NCBI RefSeq assembly: GCF_000412335.2
Contig: NZ_KE161030.1
Coordinates: 3,100,595 to 3,164,594 of the forward strand
Direction: 5' to 3'
From: Cedecea davisae DSM 4568
Lineage (GTDB): Bacteria > Pseudomonadota > Gammaproteobacteria > Enterobacterales > Enterobacteriaceae
Length of the DNA: 64,000 nucleotides
The translations under genes and the position numbers were made by a program. The notes beneath the pieces are model-generated. The model was given only the letters and a program-made list of their open reading frames with translations, made no database searches and was not told the origin of the DNA. Positions 27,111 through 37,536 of the stretch are shown piece after piece; the first letter of the stretch is position 1; the number at the start of each line of letters is the position of its first letter.

Positions 27111-28559
27111 ATGAGCAAGAAAGGATTAACTACCGCCGCTGGCGCACCCGTTGCTGATAACAACAACGTTGCTACCGCAGGCCCGCGTGGCCCGATGCTG
27201 CTTCAGGATGTTTGGTTCCTTGAAAAACTGGCCCACTTTGATCGCGAAGTGATCCCAGAGCGCCGCATGCACGCCAAAGGATCCGGCGCCATCGGCCATT
27301 TCACCGTGACCCACGACATCACCCGCTACACCCGGGCAAAGCTGTTCTCGGAAATTGGTAAAAAGACCGAGCTGTTCCTGCGTTTCTCGACCGTGGCCGG
27401 TGAGCGCGGTGCGGCAGACGCCGAGCGTGATATTCGTGGTTTTTCCATGAAGTTTTATACCGAAGAAGGCAACTGGGATCTGGTCGGCAACAATACGCCG
27501 GTGTTCTACCTGCGCGATCCTCTGAAATTCCCTGACCTGAACCATATTGTGAAGCGCGACCCGCGCACTAACCTGCGTAACCCGACTTATAAATGGGACT
27601 TCTTCTCGCATCTGCCGGAAGCGCTGCATCAGTTGACCATCGACTTCAGCGACCGCGGCCTGCCGCGCTCCTACCGCCATATCCACGGCTTTGGCAGCCA
27701 TACCTTCAGCTTTATCAACAAAGACAACCAGCGCTTCTGGGTGAAATTCCATCTCAAATCCCAGCAGGGTATTGAAAACCTGATGGACGATGAAGCGGGA
27801 AAAATCATCGCGGAAGACAGGGAAAGCTCGCAGCGCGATCTCTATGAATCCATTGAGGCCGGTGACTTCCCACGCTGGACTCTATTCATTCAGATTATGC
27901 CGGAAGCCGAAGCGTCAAAAACGCCTTACAACCCGTTTGACCTGACCAAAGTCTGGCCGCACGGCGATTACCCTTTAATCGAGGTTGGCGTGCTGGAACT
28001 TAACCGCAACCCGGAAAACTACTTCTCCGACGTCGAGCAGGCAGCCATGTCGCCGGCCAACATCGTACCGGGCATTGGTTTCTCTCCTGACCGCATGTTG
28101 CAGGGCCGCCTGTTCTCCTACGGTGATGCTCACCGCTACCGCCTGGGCGTTAACCATCACCAGATCCCGGTTAACGCGCCGAAATGCCCGTTCCATAACT
28201 ATCATCGCGACGGCGCGATGCGGGTGGACGGCAACAGCGGCAACGGCGCGACCTACGAGCCAAACAGCTTCAACGTTTTCCAGGAACAGCCGGATTTCAG
28301 CGAGCCGCCGCTCAGCCTTGAAGGCGCGGCAGACCACTGGAATCACCGCGAAGACACCGACTACTTCAGCCAACCGCGCGCGCTGTACAACCTGCTGAGC
28401 GAGGAAGAGCATCAGCGTATGTTCGCGCGTATTGCCGGTGAGATGAAGGACGTGCCGGAGAGTATTCAGACACGCCAGATTGCGCTGTTCAACCAGGTTC
28501 ACCCTGAGTACGGTGCTGGCGTAGCGAATGCGCTGAAGGCATTGAAAACGGGTAAATAA
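27111..28559 (+). CDS. katA: Monofunctional haem catalase (clade 3, KatA type)
   Basis: Cytoplasmic catalase decomposing hydrogen peroxide. It has 482 residues, the small-subunit size. Catalytic His54 lies in RRMHAKGSG; the proximal haem-ligand motif [14 protein letters not shown] places Tyr337. The residue before the catalytic His is Met53, as in Proteus mirabilis catalase where it is oxidised to a sulfone; most catalases have Val there. AAGGAGG sits 5 bases before ATG; the in-frame TTG one codon earlier is rejected. This gene occupies the place of nudI-ais-arnBCADTEF-pmrD in E. coli, and E. coli's own catalases KatG and KatE are different types. It is convergent with menE, ends 13 bases apart. 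Gene symbol by family; no regulator adjacent. Confidence 0.93.
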   Translation: MSKKGLTTAAGAPVADNNNVATAGPRGPMLLQDVWFLEKLAHFDREVIPERRMHAKGSGAIGHFTVTHDITRYTRAKLFSEIGKKTELFLRFSTVAGERGAADAERDIRGFSMKFYTEEGNWDLVGNNTPVFYLRDPLKFPDLNHIVKRDPRTNLRNPTYKWDFFSHLPEALHQLTIDFSDRGLPRSYRHIHGFGSHTFSFINKDNQRFWVKFHLKSQQGIENLMDDEAGKIIAEDRESSQRDLYESIEAGDFPRWTLFIQIMPEAEASKTPYNPFDLTKVWPHGDYPLIEVGVLELNRNPENYFSDVEQAAMSPANIVPGIGFSPDRMLQGRLFSYGDAHRYRLGVNHHQIPVNAPKCPFHNYHRDGAMRVDGNSGNGATYEPNSFNVFQEQPDFSEPPLSLEGAADHWNHREDTDYFSQPRALYNLLSEEEHQRMFARIAGEMKDVPESIQTRQIALFNQVHPEYGAGVANALKALKTGK

Positions 28560-28565
28560 CCGGCC

Positions 28566-28584
28566 GCAGGGGTTACTCCCCTGC
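28566..28584. other. Hairpin at the katA-menE convergent junction
   Basis: GCAGGGG, TTACT loop, CCCCTGC: perfect 7-bp stem spanning the menE stop codon. It lacks T tracts on either side, so it is only a weak candidate for a shared transcript end. Confidence 0.55.
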
Positions 28585-29931
28585 AACCCATTCTGTCAAT
28601 TTGCGGCGGGAGATTTTTATCCCGCCCTGTTTCAGCTCCTGCGGCAGCGCAAGCCAGCGCACCGGCAGTTGAAAACGCGGCAGCTTACCGTCAAGCCATG
28701 CGGCAATATCATCGAAGGTTCCTTCTGCGGCCAGTTCAACCACCGCTACCGGCCTTTGGCCAAATTCGACATCATCAACCGGCACCACAAATACCTGCTG
28801 AACGGCTGCGTGACCGGCAATAACCCGCTCAACTTCTTCCGGCTGAATGCCTTCCCCGCCGCTGAAAAACAGGTTGTCGAGACGCCCCACAATGGCGAGC
28901 CGCCCATCAAGCAAAACGCCCCGATCGCGGGTGGCGAACCAGCCCTTATCGTTGACCAGCGGAACAAGCTCGCCGCTACGCCAGTAGCCGCTCGCCAGAC
29001 TTTCTGCCCGCAGCCACACTTCCTCATCAACAATCTTTACTTCCCGCCCCGGCAAGGGTTCGCCGACATCCGGCTGGCCGTCGGCACGTTTAGCGCAAAC
29101 CGTGGAGGCCAGCTCGGTTAAACCGTAGCCGCACCAGCAGCGAATACCGCGAGACTCCGCCTGCTGTGTTAACTCAACAGGAATAGCGGCTCCGCCCAAC
29201 AACACCTCCCGCAAGTCCAGCGTGCCGGGCTGCTCCAGTAGCCGCCATAGCTGGGTCGGCACCAGTGAGGCATGGGTACAGCTTCGCAAGGCTTCCGCCA
29301 GAGGATGCGAAGGCCGCACCACCAGCTCTCCTCCGGCATACAGCCAGCGCCAGAATATGCCCTGCCCGGAGACGTGAAACATTGGCAGAGAAAGCAGCCA
29401 GCTGTCCCCGGCGCGATAATCCATCACCGCCAGCACGCCTGCGGCGCTGGCAAGATGAGCAGAGGCAGTATGAACAGCCGCTTTGGGTAAGCCGGTCGAG
29501 CCTGAAGTGAGCGTCATCGAAGCAAGCCGGGAAGGTTGCCACTCTTCGCCCCATGGCTGGGACTCGGCCAGCTTTAGCTCGGGCAGGCCCGGAACCGGCG
29601 GCTGGCCACTGTTTAAAGCTAAGCCGTAACTCAGCGTCAAACTCGGCAGTAATTGCCCGAGCAGCGCGTCGGGAAGCTGGGGATTAAGCGGCAGAATTCT
29701 GGCTCCGCATTGCAGCAAAGCCAGCCAGGCTAGCAGCGCCTGCGAACTATTTTTAGCCCTCAGCGCCACGCCATCTCCGGCCTTTAAGCCCTGCTGATGG
29801 AATCCGCCGGCCAGGGCATCAACGCGGCTGCACAACGCCTGCCAGTTCAGCGCCTGGTCTTCAAGGCGCAGAGCGATTTGCTCTCCCCTCTCCTGCGCCC
29901 AGTGCTGCCAGGGCCAGATGCCAAACTTCAT
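28573..29931 (-). CDS. menE: MenE: o-succinylbenzoate-CoA ligase
   Basis: Activates o-succinylbenzoate to its CoA thioester in menaquinone synthesis. It has 452 residues (E. coli 451). ANL-superfamily signatures: P-loop [17 protein letters not shown], the GYGLTE motif, the hinge region [21 protein letters not shown], and catalytic Lys near the C-terminus in [10 protein letters not shown]. Last gene of menFDHBCE; start overlaps the menC stop by 4 bases. Confidence 0.96.
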   Translation of the reverse strand: MKFGIWPWQHWAQERGEQIALRLEDQALNWQALCSRVDALAGGFHQQGLKAGDGVALRAKNSSQALLAWLALLQCGARILPLNPQLPDALLGQLLPSLTLSYGLALNSGQPPVPGLPELKLAESQPWGEEWQPSRLASMTLTSGSTGLPKAAVHTASAHLASAAGVLAVMDYRAGDSWLLSLPMFHVSGQGIFWRWLYAGGELVVRPSHPLAEALRSCTHASLVPTQLWRLLEQPGTLDLREVLLGGAAIPVELTQQAESRGIRCWCGYGLTELASTVCAKRADGQPDVGEPLPGREVKIVDEEVWLRAESLASGYWRSGELVPLVNDKGWFATRDRGVLLDGRLAIVGRLDNLFFSGGEGIQPEEVERVIAGHAAVQQVFVVPVDDVEFGQRPVAVVELAAEGTFDDIAAWLDGKLPRFQLPVRWLALPQELKQGGIKISRRKLTEWVAGE

Positions 29932-30893
29932 CGTATGCGCTCGAGATGTTCTGCGTTCAGGCAGGGAAGCGGGCTGCCCGGCCAGCGGCGCTCAAGCTGG
30001 GCCTGCATCAGCGACAGCGTATCAAGCCCCGGAATGGCGTCCGGCGTGAGCCAGGCGGCAATACGTGCAAGCTGGGTCAGGCCCAGGCTCGACTCGATGG
30101 AGGAGCTTATTACCACCTTCTGCCCAAGCTGATGCGCGGCGGCCACCTGCCGACGAACCTTCTCCAGGCTGCCGGTCAGCGTCGGCTTGATGACTACGGC
30201 CACCACGCCAGGTTCAGCGGCGAAAATAAAATCGTCCTCGCGCAGGCTCTCGTCCCAGGCGATAGCAATCCCCGTTTCCCGGCTAAATTCCCGTGACTGG
30301 TCACGCGTTTTGCACGGCTCTTCGATAAATTCGATGCGCGAGCGATGGGCCGGGTTAACGTATTTGGCAAACTGCTGCGCTTTCAGCGGCGTCCAGCTGC
30401 GGTTGGCGTCAAGGCGCAGCTGAAGGTCCGGAACGGCCTCCAGCAGCAGGTTAACCACCATGCCGTCTCGTACCGCTTCGTACAGCCCAACCTTCACCTT
30501 CGCTACTTTTTCGCCGGGCATATCCGCCAGGGCGATAATCAGTTCGTCCGGGTCGCCGGTACATAGCGGAGCCGCGCGATAATTGGCGGCCTGCGGCAGC
30601 TCGCCTTTCAGCTCCGCAAGGGCGCAGCTCAGGCCAAACGCAACGGACGCCAGCCCAGGCAATGCAACATCGCCCCCGGCAAGCCAGTGCTCAAGCCAGC
30701 CCTGCGCCTGCTCCTGCGCTTCAGGCAGGGCTTCGCGACTGAAGCCCGGCAGCGGAGAAATTTCTCCCCAGCCGATAGCATCGCCTTGCGTCAGCCGCAC
30801 CACCAGACCCTCACGCTGCTTCAGGCGCTGGTCGCGCAGCACTACGCCAGCCTCCATCGGAATTTGAAAGCGCCACAGCGCCGCGCTACGCAT
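29928..30893 (-). CDS. menC: MenC: o-succinylbenzoate synthase
   Basis: Enolase-superfamily dehydratase forming o-succinylbenzoate from SHCHC. It has 321 residues (E. coli 320). Metal-ligand strands appear as RLDANRSW (Asp), EFIEEPCK (Glu) and AWDESLRE (Asp), with catalytic lysines in KVKVGLYE and VIKPTLTG. Start codon overlaps the menB stop by one base, stop overlaps menE, so it is translationally coupled on both sides. Confidence 0.96.
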   Translation of the reverse strand: MRSAALWRFQIPMEAGVVLRDQRLKQREGLVVRLTQGDAIGWGEISPLPGFSREALPEAQEQAQGWLEHWLAGGDVALPGLASVAFGLSCALAELKGELPQAANYRAAPLCTGDPDELIIALADMPGEKVAKVKVGLYEAVRDGMVVNLLLEAVPDLQLRLDANRSWTPLKAQQFAKYVNPAHRSRIEFIEEPCKTRDQSREFSRETGIAIAWDESLREDDFIFAAEPGVVAVVIKPTLTGSLEKVRRQVAAAHQLGQKVVISSSIESSLGLTQLARIAAWLTPDAIPGLDTLSLMQAQLERRWPGSPLPCLNAEHLERIR

Positions 30894-31750
30894 TACGGAT
30901 TCCGTTTGAATTTACTGAAGTCCGGCTGGCGCTTCTGGTTAAACGCGTTGCGGCCTTCCTGCCCTTCCTCGGTCATATAGAACAGCATGGTGGCGTTGCC
31001 CGCCAGCTCCTGCAGCCCCGCCTGGCCGTCGCAGTCGGCGTTGAGCGCCGCTTTCAGGCAGCGCAGCGCCATCGGGCTGTTTTGCAGCATTTCGCGGCAC
31101 CAGCGCACGGTCTCTTTTTCCAGCTCGGCAACCGGCACCACGGTGTTTACCAGGCCCATATCCAGCGCTTCTTTCGCGTCGTACTGGCGGCACAGGAACC
31201 AGATCTCACGAGCCTTTTTCTGGCCTACGATGCGCGCCATATAGGATGCGCCCCAGCCGCCGTCAAAGGAGCCGACTTTTGGGCCAGTCTGCCCGAACAC
31301 GGCGTTCTCAGCGGCGATAGTCAGGTCGCACATCATATGCAGAACGTGGCCGCCGCCGATGGAGAACCCGGCAACCATCGCCACGACAGGTTTAGGGCAG
31401 GTACGGATCTGGCGCTGGAAGTCCAGCACGTTGAGGTGATGAACGCCGCTTGCATCCTGATAGCCGCCGTAGTCGCCGCGTACTTTCTGGTCGCCGCCCG
31501 CGCAGAAGGCTTTTTCCCCTTCGCCGGTCAGGATGATGGTGCCGATATTGTCGTCATAGCGGGCATCTGCCAGAGCATCGATCATCTCTTTAACCGTCAG
31601 CGGGCGAAACGCATTACGGACTTCCGGGCGATTAATGGTGATTTTGGCAATGCCGTCGGCGGATTTATGGTAGCGAATATCGGTGTAGCCTTCGGAGCAG
31701 TCCTGCCATTCAATCGGGGCGTAAAGCATTTGTTCATCAGGATAAATCAT
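30893..31750 (-). CDS. menB: MenB: 1,4-dihydroxy-2-naphthoyl-CoA synthase
   Basis: Crotonase-fold enzyme cyclising o-succinylbenzoyl-CoA to the naphthoate ring. It has 285 residues, the E. coli length. Oxyanion-hole segments: [15 protein letters not shown] and [15 protein letters not shown]. The active-site [13 protein letters not shown] loop is typical of MenB. The C-terminus ends [14 protein letters not shown] as in E. coli. GGATC upstream serves as a ribosome site. It starts 9 bases after the menH stop. Confidence 0.97.
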   Translation of the reverse strand: MIYPDEQMLYAPIEWQDCSEGYTDIRYHKSADGIAKITINRPEVRNAFRPLTVKEMIDALADARYDDNIGTIILTGEGEKAFCAGGDQKVRGDYGGYQDASGVHHLNVLDFQRQIRTCPKPVVAMVAGFSIGGGHVLHMMCDLTIAAENAVFGQTGPKVGSFDGGWGASYMARIVGQKKAREIWFLCRQYDAKEALDMGLVNTVVPVAELEKETVRWCREMLQNSPMALRCLKAALNADCDGQAGLQELAGNATMLFYMTEEGQEGRNAFNQKRQPDFSKFKRNP

Positions 31751-31759
31751 GAGAGATCC

Positions 31760-32533
31760 TTACAGGTCATAGTGACGAAAGAGGGTTAACAGGGCGGAGC
31801 TAAACGCGGCAGGCGCGTCGCGGTGAGCGTTGTGCCCGACGCCAGGAATTAGCGTGACCGGGCATGCCAGCTCTTTGGAAACGGCGCGAAATTTTTCGTC
31901 CCGTTCTCCGCACAGATAATGGAAAGGCGCAGCGAGCTGGCTAAGCGGCTCGCGTAAATCAGGCTGGCGGGCAAGCGATGTGGCTTCAAGCATCTGCGCC
32001 AGAGAGCGTGAATCGTTCTGGCTACGCAGCGCCACCAGATGTTTGCGCTGTTGAGCATTAAGGGAGCGAAACACCGGCTGCCGATACCAGTCGTTGAGCA
32101 CGGCGGGCAAATCCTCGTCACGCAGCCGAGCCGCCCAGCGGGCGTCGCCGAGCGCTCTGGCTTCCCGCTCATTTTCGCTTTGCAGGCCCGGATGGCTGCC
32201 TTCAACCACCAGCCCGCGCAGTCCGTGAGACTCAGGCTGGCAGGCGTGATACATCGCCAAGCGGCCGCCGAGGGAGTAACCCACCAGCCAGTAATTAAGT
32301 ATGTTGTAACTATTTAGCGTGGCCCGCAGCCGGTTATCCACGTCCGCAAAGTCCTTCGCCTTTATGCCCGCCGAGCCGCCGTGGCCGGGTAAATCCACCA
32401 GCAATTGAGGCCAGTCGCTAAAATGCGGGCTAATCTCCAGCCATTCCCGATGGCTGCCGAGAAAGCCGTGCAGCCAGACAATCCACGGTTTATTCGGCTT
32501 ATCTGCTGAACACGTTACGGCATGAAGGGTCAT
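31760..32533 (-). CDS. menH: MenH: SHCHC synthase (alpha/beta hydrolase fold)
   Basis: Eliminates pyruvate from SEPHCHC to give SHCHC. It has 257 residues (E. coli 252). Nucleophile elbow [10 protein letters not shown] with the catalytic Ser, the Asp in GERDEKF and the His in [11 protein letters not shown] complete the triad; [12 protein letters not shown] holds the oxyanion segment. Start overlaps the menD stop by 4 bases (ATGA). Confidence 0.95.
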   Translation of the reverse strand: MTLHAVTCSADKPNKPWIVWLHGFLGSHREWLEISPHFSDWPQLLVDLPGHGGSAGIKAKDFADVDNRLRATLNSYNILNYWLVGYSLGGRLAMYHACQPESHGLRGLVVEGSHPGLQSENEREARALGDARWAARLRDEDLPAVLNDWYRQPVFRSLNAQQRKHLVALRSQNDSRSLAQMLEATSLARQPDLREPLSQLAAPFHYLCGERDEKFRAVSKELACPVTLIPGVGHNAHRDAPAAFSSALLTLFRHYDL

Positions 32534-34203
32534 GCCTGACTGACCTGGGCCAGAAGGTGCTGTAGCGTTTGCGCCCCTTCGGTTTCCGGCACGGTGATTT
32601 CAACTATCGTGGCGCCGGGGCGCAGCCAGGCTCGCTTAATCGCCTCTTCCAGCGCCTGCCAGCTAGCAGGGTTTTGATACCCGAGTTCGAACATGGCGGC
32701 GGCGTGGGAGAAATTGACGTTCTGCGGCATGCAGTAAAAGCGCTCGCGCTCTTCGGCAGGCGTGGGCAGCAGTGAGAAAATCTGGCCGCCGTTGTTATTC
32801 ACCACCAGCAGCACAAACGGGGCGGACGCGTGGCGAAGCAGCGCCAGGGCGTTGAGGTCGTAGAGCGCGGAAATATCCCCAACGATAGCAAGCGTGGAAC
32901 GCGCCGTTGCCCGCTGCACGCCCGCTGCGGTAGACAGCAGGCCGTCAATACCGCTCGCGCCACGGTTGCTGTAAACCGGGTAGCCTTCCGGCAATTGTGC
33001 GAAGGCGTCAATCAGCCGGACAATTAAGCTATTGCCCACAAACAGTTGGCCGCCTTCCGGCAGCAGCTTAGGTAAACGCTGGGCGACCTGGGCCTCGCCA
33101 AAGTTCGCCGTACCGGCCTCCACTTTCTCCAGCGTCTGCCAGGCAAGCGAGGTAAGCTCGTCGGCCCACGGGACGCGTTTTTCCGCCGGGTGTTTGTCCA
33201 GCCAGGATGTTATGTCGGCAGTCAGCCGGCGGCCACGGTGGTTTGCCGGGTCGAGGCGGCCGGGTAATTTATCCACCAGCCAGTACTCCTCCGGCCGGCA
33301 GGAAGACTGCCATTGCAGCACCCGTTTTCCGGTCAGGCTGCTGCCAAACTGAATAACGATTTGCGCCTGTTGCAGGCAGGTCACGGCCTGGCTGTTGCTG
33401 AGCCAGAGGTCGGCGCACGGCAGCGGCTGCCCGGTTTGCGACAACACATCGCCAATCAGCGGCCAGCCAAGCATTTGCGCCCAGGCCGCCACCTGCTCAC
33501 CTTCGCTGGCGGAAAGCCGCCCGGCAACCACTACGCCGCGCTTTTGTCGCCAGAAGAACCAGTCGCGCTGCTTATGCACGTCATGATTGCCGGTCACTTC
33601 CCGCAGCCAGGGCTTGTCGCCTTCCCACCAGCCTTCAAGCTCGCCCTGCCAGTCCAGGCCGGTATCGTCGGGCGCGCCGTAAAGCGGCTCGGCAAACGGG
33701 CAATTAATATGCAGCGCGCCGCCTCTCAACTGACCGACAGCGCTATCAACGGCGGAGACAACCCAGCTGGCGGGGATGTCGTGCGTTGGGCGCGGCAGGT
33801 TCAGGGAGCTGGAAGGATGAGAGCTAAACAGGCCCGGCTGGCGGATAGCCTGATTTGCGCCACAGTCGATAAGCTCCGGCGGACGGTCGGCCGTCAGCAA
33901 AATAAGTTTTTCGCCGGTTAGCCCGGCCTCAATGACGGCGGGATAAAGATTGGCGACGGCGGTGCCGGACGTCACGATAATAGCAACCGGTTCGCCGCTC
34001 GCTTTGGCAAGCCCGAGCGCCAGATGCCCAAGGCCGCGCTCGTCGAAATGGGTGTGGCAAATAAAACTGCGGTTTTCCGCCGCGCTCAGGGTCAGGGGCG
34101 TGGAGCGAGAGCCGGGTGCAATGCAGACGTGGCGCACGCCGTGCCGGGTCAATGCTTCGAGGATAACGCCCGCCCAGCGGCGGTTAAATGAGCTTATCGA
34201 CAT
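32530..34203 (-). CDS. menD: MenD: SEPHCHC synthase (thiamine diphosphate enzyme)
   Basis: Adds the succinic-semialdehyde unit from 2-oxoglutarate to isochorismate, the first committed step to menaquinone. It has 557 residues (E. coli 556). Pyrimidine-domain segment [16 protein letters not shown] carries the ThDP-activating Glu; the ThDP/metal motif is [12 protein letters not shown] with [14 protein letters not shown]. Start at 34203 aligns with E. coli MSVSAFNRRW; a start six codons earlier is possible, and neither has a strong ribosome site. 82 bases separate it from menF. Confidence 0.95.
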   Translation of the reverse strand: MSISSFNRRWAGVILEALTRHGVRHVCIAPGSRSTPLTLSAAENRSFICHTHFDERGLGHLALGLAKASGEPVAIIVTSGTAVANLYPAVIEAGLTGEKLILLTADRPPELIDCGANQAIRQPGLFSSHPSSSLNLPRPTHDIPASWVVSAVDSAVGQLRGGALHINCPFAEPLYGAPDDTGLDWQGELEGWWEGDKPWLREVTGNHDVHKQRDWFFWRQKRGVVVAGRLSASEGEQVAAWAQMLGWPLIGDVLSQTGQPLPCADLWLSNSQAVTCLQQAQIVIQFGSSLTGKRVLQWQSSCRPEEYWLVDKLPGRLDPANHRGRRLTADITSWLDKHPAEKRVPWADELTSLAWQTLEKVEAGTANFGEAQVAQRLPKLLPEGGQLFVGNSLIVRLIDAFAQLPEGYPVYSNRGASGIDGLLSTAAGVQRATARSTLAIVGDISALYDLNALALLRHASAPFVLLVVNNNGGQIFSLLPTPAEERERFYCMPQNVNFSHAAAMFELGYQNPASWQALEEAIKRAWLRPGATIVEITVPETEGAQTLQHLLAQVSQA

Positions 34204-34285
34204 AATATTGTCCGCAGTCAATTTCGACCATTGATTATAAATACCGTGGAAAAAGTTAAATTGATTTGCGTCGTGAATAGCTTAT

Positions 34286-35587
34286 TCAGTTGCCGCCGTC
34301 GATAAGCAATGTTTTCAGCCCGGCCGCTTTATTTTCAATCTCTTGCCACTCTTCTGAAGCGACTGAGCCGGCAACAATTCCCGCTCCGGCATAAAGCCTT
34401 ACCGCACTCCCGCTGACGCGTGCGGAGCGTAAAGCAACGCAAAACTCCGTCTGGTGGCGAGACAAATAACCCGCCGACCCGGCATACCATTCACGTTCAA
34501 AAGGTTCATGGGCGGCGATAAACGCCCGCGCCAGTTCGCGCGGCAGTCCCGCCACTGCGGCGGTTGGCTGTAGCTGTTTCAGGCAAAGTGCGTCATCCTG
34601 GCGCTTAAGCAGCGTCCAGATGCACCGCCGCAGATGCTGCACTTTTCGCAGCCTCATCACCTGAGGCGGCAGCACGTCGAGTGCGCCGACGGTGCCCTGA
34701 AGCCGCTGGCAGATATCTTCCACAACCAGCATGTTTTCACGCTGATTTTTGTCGTCTTTCAATAGCCACTGCCCGAGCTTTTCGGCCTGCATGTCGTCCG
34801 GGTGGTTGGCAACGGTGCCCGCCAGCGCTTCGGTACGCAGCGCATCATCGATACGCCGCCACAGCCGCTCCGGGCTTGAACCCAGGAAAGCATTTTGCGG
34901 GTCGAACGCCATTAAGAAATGATAGCAGTTAAGGTTAACCCGGCGGCTGGCGGCCATAAATCCGGCGGCTGAAACAGGGGACGAAAAGGCCAGGTCCGTT
35001 GCCCGCGCCAGCACCACTTTATCCAGCTTGCCCTGGCTAATAGCGCCGGTGGCAAGGTCGATAAGCCGGTGCCACTCCGGCTGCTCTGGCAGATGGGTTG
35101 CGCCGAGGCACTTCAGGTTTAACTGAGGCAGCGGTTTGGCGGGGAGCAGTTGCTCAATAAAAGCCGCAGCGGCCTGAGCATCCTGCTTTAGCGAGGTTTC
35201 GCTGTACAGATGGAGCCAGAGATGCGCCTCACCGCCCACGCGCCGCCATTCCAGACGAGAGAGGAACAGGAACCCCTGAGCCGGATCGAAAGCGTTAAGC
35301 CCCCAGACGCGCAGGAAAGGCTGGCCGGGGTGAGATTGCAGGAAACTCTGCGCCTGCCCCAGGGCGGAAAACTGGAGCAAGGCTCCCAGGGCCGCAACTT
35401 CTTCGTTACCGTTACGCTGCTGCCAGTAAAACTGAGGAAAGAGCGGCTGGGCGGTTAACCACGCCAGCGGGTCGGAGGCATCGCTGAGGGTGACCGCAAC
35501 ACACAGGCGCTGCAGGCCCGGCTCGTCGGCAAATTCTCCTGCTAATTCCTGCTGCATCTGCTGCAGTGCTACGGCTACTGAATTCAC
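34286..35587 (-). CDS. menF: MenF: menaquinone-specific isochorismate synthase
   Basis: Converts chorismate to isochorismate and opens the menaquinone branch. It has 433 residues (E. coli 431). The C-terminal chorismate-binding domain carries KVVLARATDL with the catalytic Lys, SSPERL, TEALAGT and the Mg-binding Glu regions, then YAGAGIVAGSVASEEWQEIENK. First gene of the men operon. The elaB terminator upstream isolates it, so a men promoter likely lies in 35588-35640. Confidence 0.95.
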   Translation of the reverse strand: MNSVAVALQQMQQELAGEFADEPGLQRLCVAVTLSDASDPLAWLTAQPLFPQFYWQQRNGNEEVAALGALLQFSALGQAQSFLQSHPGQPFLRVWGLNAFDPAQGFLFLSRLEWRRVGGEAHLWLHLYSETSLKQDAQAAAAFIEQLLPAKPLPQLNLKCLGATHLPEQPEWHRLIDLATGAISQGKLDKVVLARATDLAFSSPVSAAGFMAASRRVNLNCYHFLMAFDPQNAFLGSSPERLWRRIDDALRTEALAGTVANHPDDMQAEKLGQWLLKDDKNQRENMLVVEDICQRLQGTVGALDVLPPQVMRLRKVQHLRRCIWTLLKRQDDALCLKQLQPTAAVAGLPRELARAFIAAHEPFEREWYAGSAGYLSRHQTEFCVALRSARVSGSAVRLYAGAGIVAGSVASEEWQEIENKAAGLKTLLIDGGN

Positions 35588-35638
35588 GACTACCTCACCC
35601 TTGCGTAAAAACCCCTGATTATACGTGGTCGTTGCCGC

Positions 35639-35665
35639 AAAAAAAAATCCTACCCTGGGGGTAAG
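35639..35665 (-). terminator. elaB terminator
   Basis: Minus-strand CTTACCC / GGGTAGG stem followed by a run of nine T. Confidence 0.75.
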
Positions 35666-35712
35666 ATCTTTATTTGCTGCGCCCGTCTTTCACGGCGGGC
35701 GCCAGGCTAAGG

Positions 35713-36009
35713 CTAACGACGCAGAAGTAGCCCTACGACCAGCCCAATGGCCGCACCGGCACCAATGCCTCTCCAGGGATTTTCGTGCACATAATCATCG
35801 GCACGGTAAACCGCTTTTTTGGCGCGATAGTAATAGTTATCGGAAGCATTGCTGATACGTTCTTTCACTTCGTGCAGCGCCTGTTCCGCTTTGGCCTTCA
35901 GCTCAATATATTTTTGGTCGGCCGGGTCGCCGGATGAACGCAGCACTTCTTCCAGGGTTTCGCTCAGCAGCGCCAGGTCATCATCAAGACGAGATTCATA
36001 CGGTTGCAT
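35713..36009 (-). CDS. elaB: ElaB: tail-anchored inner-membrane DUF883 protein
   Basis: ElaB/YgaM/YqjD-family protein associated with ribosomes and the inner membrane in stationary phase in E. coli. It has 98 residues (E. coli 101). An acidic helical N-terminal part (DDDLALLSETLEEVLRSSGD), a YYYRAKKAVYRADDYVHENPW segment and a single C-terminal helix GIGAGAAIGLVVGLLL ending in Arg-Arg. The start is chosen by alignment and GGAG upstream; the N-terminal seven residues differ from E. coli. A second GC-rich hairpin lies at 35679-35703, between its stop and the terminator. Confidence 0.93.
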   Translation of the reverse strand: MQPYESRLDDDLALLSETLEEVLRSSGDPADQKYIELKAKAEQALHEVKERISNASDNYYYRAKKAVYRADDYVHENPWRGIGAGAAIGLVVGLLLRR

Positions 36010-36078
36010 ACCTGTTCTCCGTGTTAAAAAAATTTCTCGTCCGCTAACTATAGACAACCGGGGCTGATTTCGCCTGCG

Positions 36079-36528
36079 TTAGCCGTTGGCCATGCCGATA
36101 TGCGGGATGCCGTCTTCGTCGTACACATCCGTTACCGGCTTAAAACCGAAGCGGGCATAAAACGCCTGCAAATGTGCCTGCGCCCCGAGGTAGATGGGTT
36201 TGCCGGGCCACTGGCGCTCGCAGGCGGCAAGGGACTGTTCCATAAGCTGATTACCAAGCCTTTCTCCGCGAACGGAGGCGTCCACGATGACGCGCCCAAT
36301 AACAATCGGCTCCAGGTCATTCTCACTCTTCAATATTCGGGCATAGGCGACAAGTTTACCCTCCTTCCAGCCAAGGATATGGCGGTTCTCGCCCACCAGA
36401 TCTTCACTGTCAATGTCGAGATACGGGCAATTTTGCTCAACAACAAATACCGCGCAACGCAGCGCCAGCAGAGAATAGAGAGCGGCGACGCTCAGTTCAG
36501 AATGGTGTAAATCCTGCCATTTCAGCAT
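36079..36528 (-). CDS. elaA: ElaA: GNAT-family acetyltransferase
   Basis: Predicted N-acetyltransferase of unknown substrate. It has 149 residues (E. coli 153). GNAT motif A is visible as VIGRVIVDASVRGERLGNQL, with LGAQAHLQAFYARFGF in the C-terminal half. Start at 36528 fits MIEWQDLHHSELS of E. coli (here MLKWQDLHH) and AAGGAA at 7 bases. In E. coli rbn (RNase BN/Z) follows; here an NmrA-like gene lies on its upstream side and rbn is not in the window. Confidence 0.93.
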   Translation of the reverse strand: MLKWQDLHHSELSVAALYSLLALRCAVFVVEQNCPYLDIDSEDLVGENRHILGWKEGKLVAYARILKSENDLEPIVIGRVIVDASVRGERLGNQLMEQSLAACERQWPGKPIYLGAQAHLQAFYARFGFKPVTDVYDEDGIPHIGMANG

Positions 36529-36565
36529 TGAAAATTCCTTATAATTCAAGCGTCGCCGACCAAGT

Positions 36566-37426
36566 TTAGCGGTGACGCTGCATTAAGTGTTTTAGCACAG
36601 TTTCGAGTGGAGTGGCACCCTTGAGCGTCTCGCCTTCGAAGTCAATCCATCCCTCGTTAAAACCATCAAGCATTTGCATGCGTGGCAGAGGGTTTTTCAT
36701 CCCCAGGGCGAGGAAATCCGCCTCCCAGTTTTCACGCGGAACCGCCTTCACCGTGACCGGGCGACCAAGTACCTGAGAGAACGCCTGCGCCGCCAGCTGT
36801 GGACTATAGCGCTGCGGGCCTTCCAGTTCGATGACCCGGGTCCCGGTTTGCGGCTGGGTTAACAGCTGCGCGGCAAGAGCGCCAATATCAGCGGTTGCAA
36901 CCATAGGAATAGTGCGTTCCAGCGGCTGGAGATGGCTGTAAATAACGCCGGTCTCCTTCGCGCTATTAATATCCCACAAATAGTTTTCCATAAACCAGCC
37001 CGCCCGCAGAAACACGGTTGAATCGCAGATATCCGCAAGCTCCTTCTCCATCAGCCCCAAAGCATTGAGCAGGTTTGGCCGGGTAGCCTGAGCGCCTATC
37101 GTCGAGAGGCAGACAACGTGCTGCGGGCGGCTGGCCAGCAGCGCCTGCTTAATTGCGGCAATATTGGCGCGCGGCTCGGCCATATCTCCGGCAGGGTCAA
37201 AGACCGGCGGCAGCAAAATAAATACCGCCTCAGCGCCGCGGAATGCCTTAGTCAGCCCTTCGGCATCGTTCATTGCCGCAAGCGCCAGCTCGGCCCCCTG
37301 CTCAACCCAGGGCTGCCCTTTGGGTTCATTGCGCACCACGGCGCGAACGTCATGCCCGGCGGCTATCAGCGTTTTAGCCAGCGCACCGCCAACCTGCCCG
37401 GTAATACCAGTAATTGCGAACATCAT
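36566..37426 (-). CDS. NmrA-like NAD(P)-binding oxidoreductase
   Basis: Atypical short-chain-dehydrogenase-family protein, most like NmrA/HSCARG and quinone-oxidoreductase-type (YtfG-like) proteins. It has 286 residues. N-terminal dinucleotide motif FAITGITGQVGGALAKTL. The usual Tyr-x3-Lys catalytic pair is not evident, consistent with NmrA-like redox sensors or NAD(P)H-quinone reductases. The start could be either of two adjacent ATGs (37426 or 37423); GGAG fits the second slightly better. Divergent from a LysR regulator over 110 bases, a classic regulator-target arrangement. Not present at this place in E. coli K-12. Substrate unknown. Confidence 0.85.
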   Translation of the reverse strand: MMFAITGITGQVGGALAKTLIAAGHDVRAVVRNEPKGQPWVEQGAELALAAMNDAEGLTKAFRGAEAVFILLPPVFDPAGDMAEPRANIAAIKQALLASRPQHVVCLSTIGAQATRPNLLNALGLMEKELADICDSTVFLRAGWFMENYLWDINSAKETGVIYSHLQPLERTIPMVATADIGALAAQLLTQPQTGTRVIELEGPQRYSPQLAAQAFSQVLGRPVTVKAVPRENWEADFLALGMKNPLPRMQMLDGFNEGWIDFEGETLKGATPLETVLKHLMQRHR

Positions 37427-37536
37427 GCTTCTCCATTGTCAGATTTCGCCTTGCGGCGTGGGGAGCATTATGTTGAAACGGCTAAGGTGCATCGATAACA
37501 TCATAGACAATTCACTGATGACTCCGGGGCACCAAT

